In this document: in pieces, positions 63,134 to 64,000 of the stretch
How the letters are laid out: each line of letters opens with the position of its first letter
Numbering within the stretch: the stretch's first letter is position 1
Assembly (NCBI GenBank): GCA_948567375.1
Contig: OX419761.1
Span: 33,952,243-34,016,242 of the forward strand
From: Lunularia cruciata
Taxonomy: Eukaryota; Streptophyta; Marchantiopsida; Lunulariales; Lunulariaceae
Direction of reading: 5' to 3'
Length of the DNA stretch: 64,000 nt
Program-made: the position numbers and the translations under genes
The notes under the pieces: generated by a model
What the model was told of the DNA's origin: nothing
Database searches by the model: none
What the model saw: only the letters and a program-made list of their open reading frames with translations

Positions 63134-64000
63134 GAAGTCATGGTTAAACATCGTTTCTTAATTCAAGTAGTAATAAGTAGGATCAATTACTGATTGTCTT
63201 CTTGGTCATTATAAATAAATAAGCATACCATTAAGACATGGATTAAAATTTTACTCGACTCGATTAATCAAAGTGGAATTACTTTTTAGGGGTTCACTTT
63301 GCCCCTCAATGACAAATCGATATCATAGATAGATCCTTCTTCATTTATCAAGGAGGACTTGCTTTCTCGTTGGTTGATTACTGTAATCACTGTACCATGG
63401 GAAACGTATAACACGCATGTTCTTGGTATTATGCATGTATACTTCTAAGTGGTACAGGGCATGGTTCAATGAAGGAAAAAGATTGCACCCTCAAGCAAAG
63501 TATATCACCATTAAGGAAGCTATCAGGAAAATGCTAGTACTTGTAAATGGCTATTTTGATCATTTTCACGAATTTATATTTTTAATTCTTGAAATATAAT
63601 TCTTGGAGAACAGAATTAACTCGAGGTAAATATTTCTCAAATAGGCAAAATCATCTAGGGATTTTCCTTCGTTCCGATAGCGGAATAGTGATTGGAAAAA
63701 TAACGATTACCGAAGTAACGACTGTATACTAAGGCAAATTATTGTGTGCATGGGAAATACTAAGGCGAATTATTTTGGGATAGAATTCATCGACATTTGG
63801 AAGAGGAGGAGGGAATGCTCGTTGAAATTCTGCACGTCTAGGAGGATAAATCCTTACTGTGCAGTACTACTTTGTCCAACAGAGTAGAATATACCCTACT
63901 GTACAAGTATCGTTGTGATTGTCCTACTACAGTGACTTTGGTCTGCTACTGTGTCCAGCACACTTGCTGCGCTGCATTGTTGGCATTGCTATTGCTCAAC

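Larger units (their letters stand above)
57481..64000. other. Gene-free right flank
   Basis: Six and a half kilobases in which no protein family, tRNA or rRNA was recognised. Frames of 60-105 codons occur on both strands (for example 58921-59184 + and 61193-61510 +) but lack support. Microsatellites are listed separately. An imperfect direct repeat (TTAATAGAAGTATTA) lies at 59406 and 59456. Confidence 0.5.

Overview
The window reads as nuclear DNA of a land plant. The evidence is spliced genes with GT-AG introns, plant-only protein families (an NPH3 phototropin-signalling protein, a SICKLE-like protein, a mitochondrial-type dihydrofolate synthase, a NUDT20/24-type Nudix hydrolase and a GT37 fucosyltransferase relic), a nuclear copy of plastid atpB, and chromodomain Ty3/gypsy retrotransposons. 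The atpB fragment and the NPH3 layout would suit a seed-free plant such as a moss, but that is a weak inference.

Positions 1 to about 31,250 are a retrotransposon graveyard, AT-rich and visibly poor in CpG. The best-defined object is a decayed chromovirus at 3615-10820, with 742/741-bp LTRs, a GTAAG target-site duplication, an initiator-Met-tRNA-type primer site, and reverse transcriptase, RNase H, integrase and chromodomain remains. It has no recognisable gag. A 2.7-kb unclassified segment with two tandem arrays splits it in the RNase H region. The chromovirus itself sits inside an older repeat family that occurs three times (3541-3614 plus 10826-13300; about 17880-21570; about 23150-26670). 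The copy at 23534-23560 preserves the unoccupied insertion site. That third copy carries a solo LTR (25052-25635), for which the first copy is the empty site. A second chromovirus fragment lies at 1-2414. A gag region with three zinc-knuckle remnants plus a retropepsin-like remnant lies at 14130-16570, next to a 40-bp tandem array. A palindromic MITE-like element lies at 21574-21967. No intact gene was found in this half.

Positions 31250-31852 hold a broken plastid atpB fragment, which marks the edge of the gene-bearing half.

From 33,366 to 55,947 lie the genes: a SICKLE-like protein (+, one exon); dihydrofolate synthase (-, ten exons, with one apparent single-base frameshift in exon 3); a Nudix hydrolase of the NUDT20/24 type (-, eight exons); a short proline-rich ORF with an in-frame stop (+); a clearly disabled GT37 fucosyltransferase pseudogene (-); and an NPH3-type gene (-, four exons, 994 aa). 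The NPH3 protein keeps the canonical 14-3-3-binding C-terminus but carries a very long histidine-rich insert in front of it. All four good gene models were rebuilt by hand from reading frames and splice sites, and their exon phases agree throughout except for the one base in the synthase.

Positions 55,948-64,000 hold the NPH3 upstream region and intergenic DNA with microsatellites; no further gene could be supported. The genes do not form a pathway cluster and look like ordinary independent plant loci.
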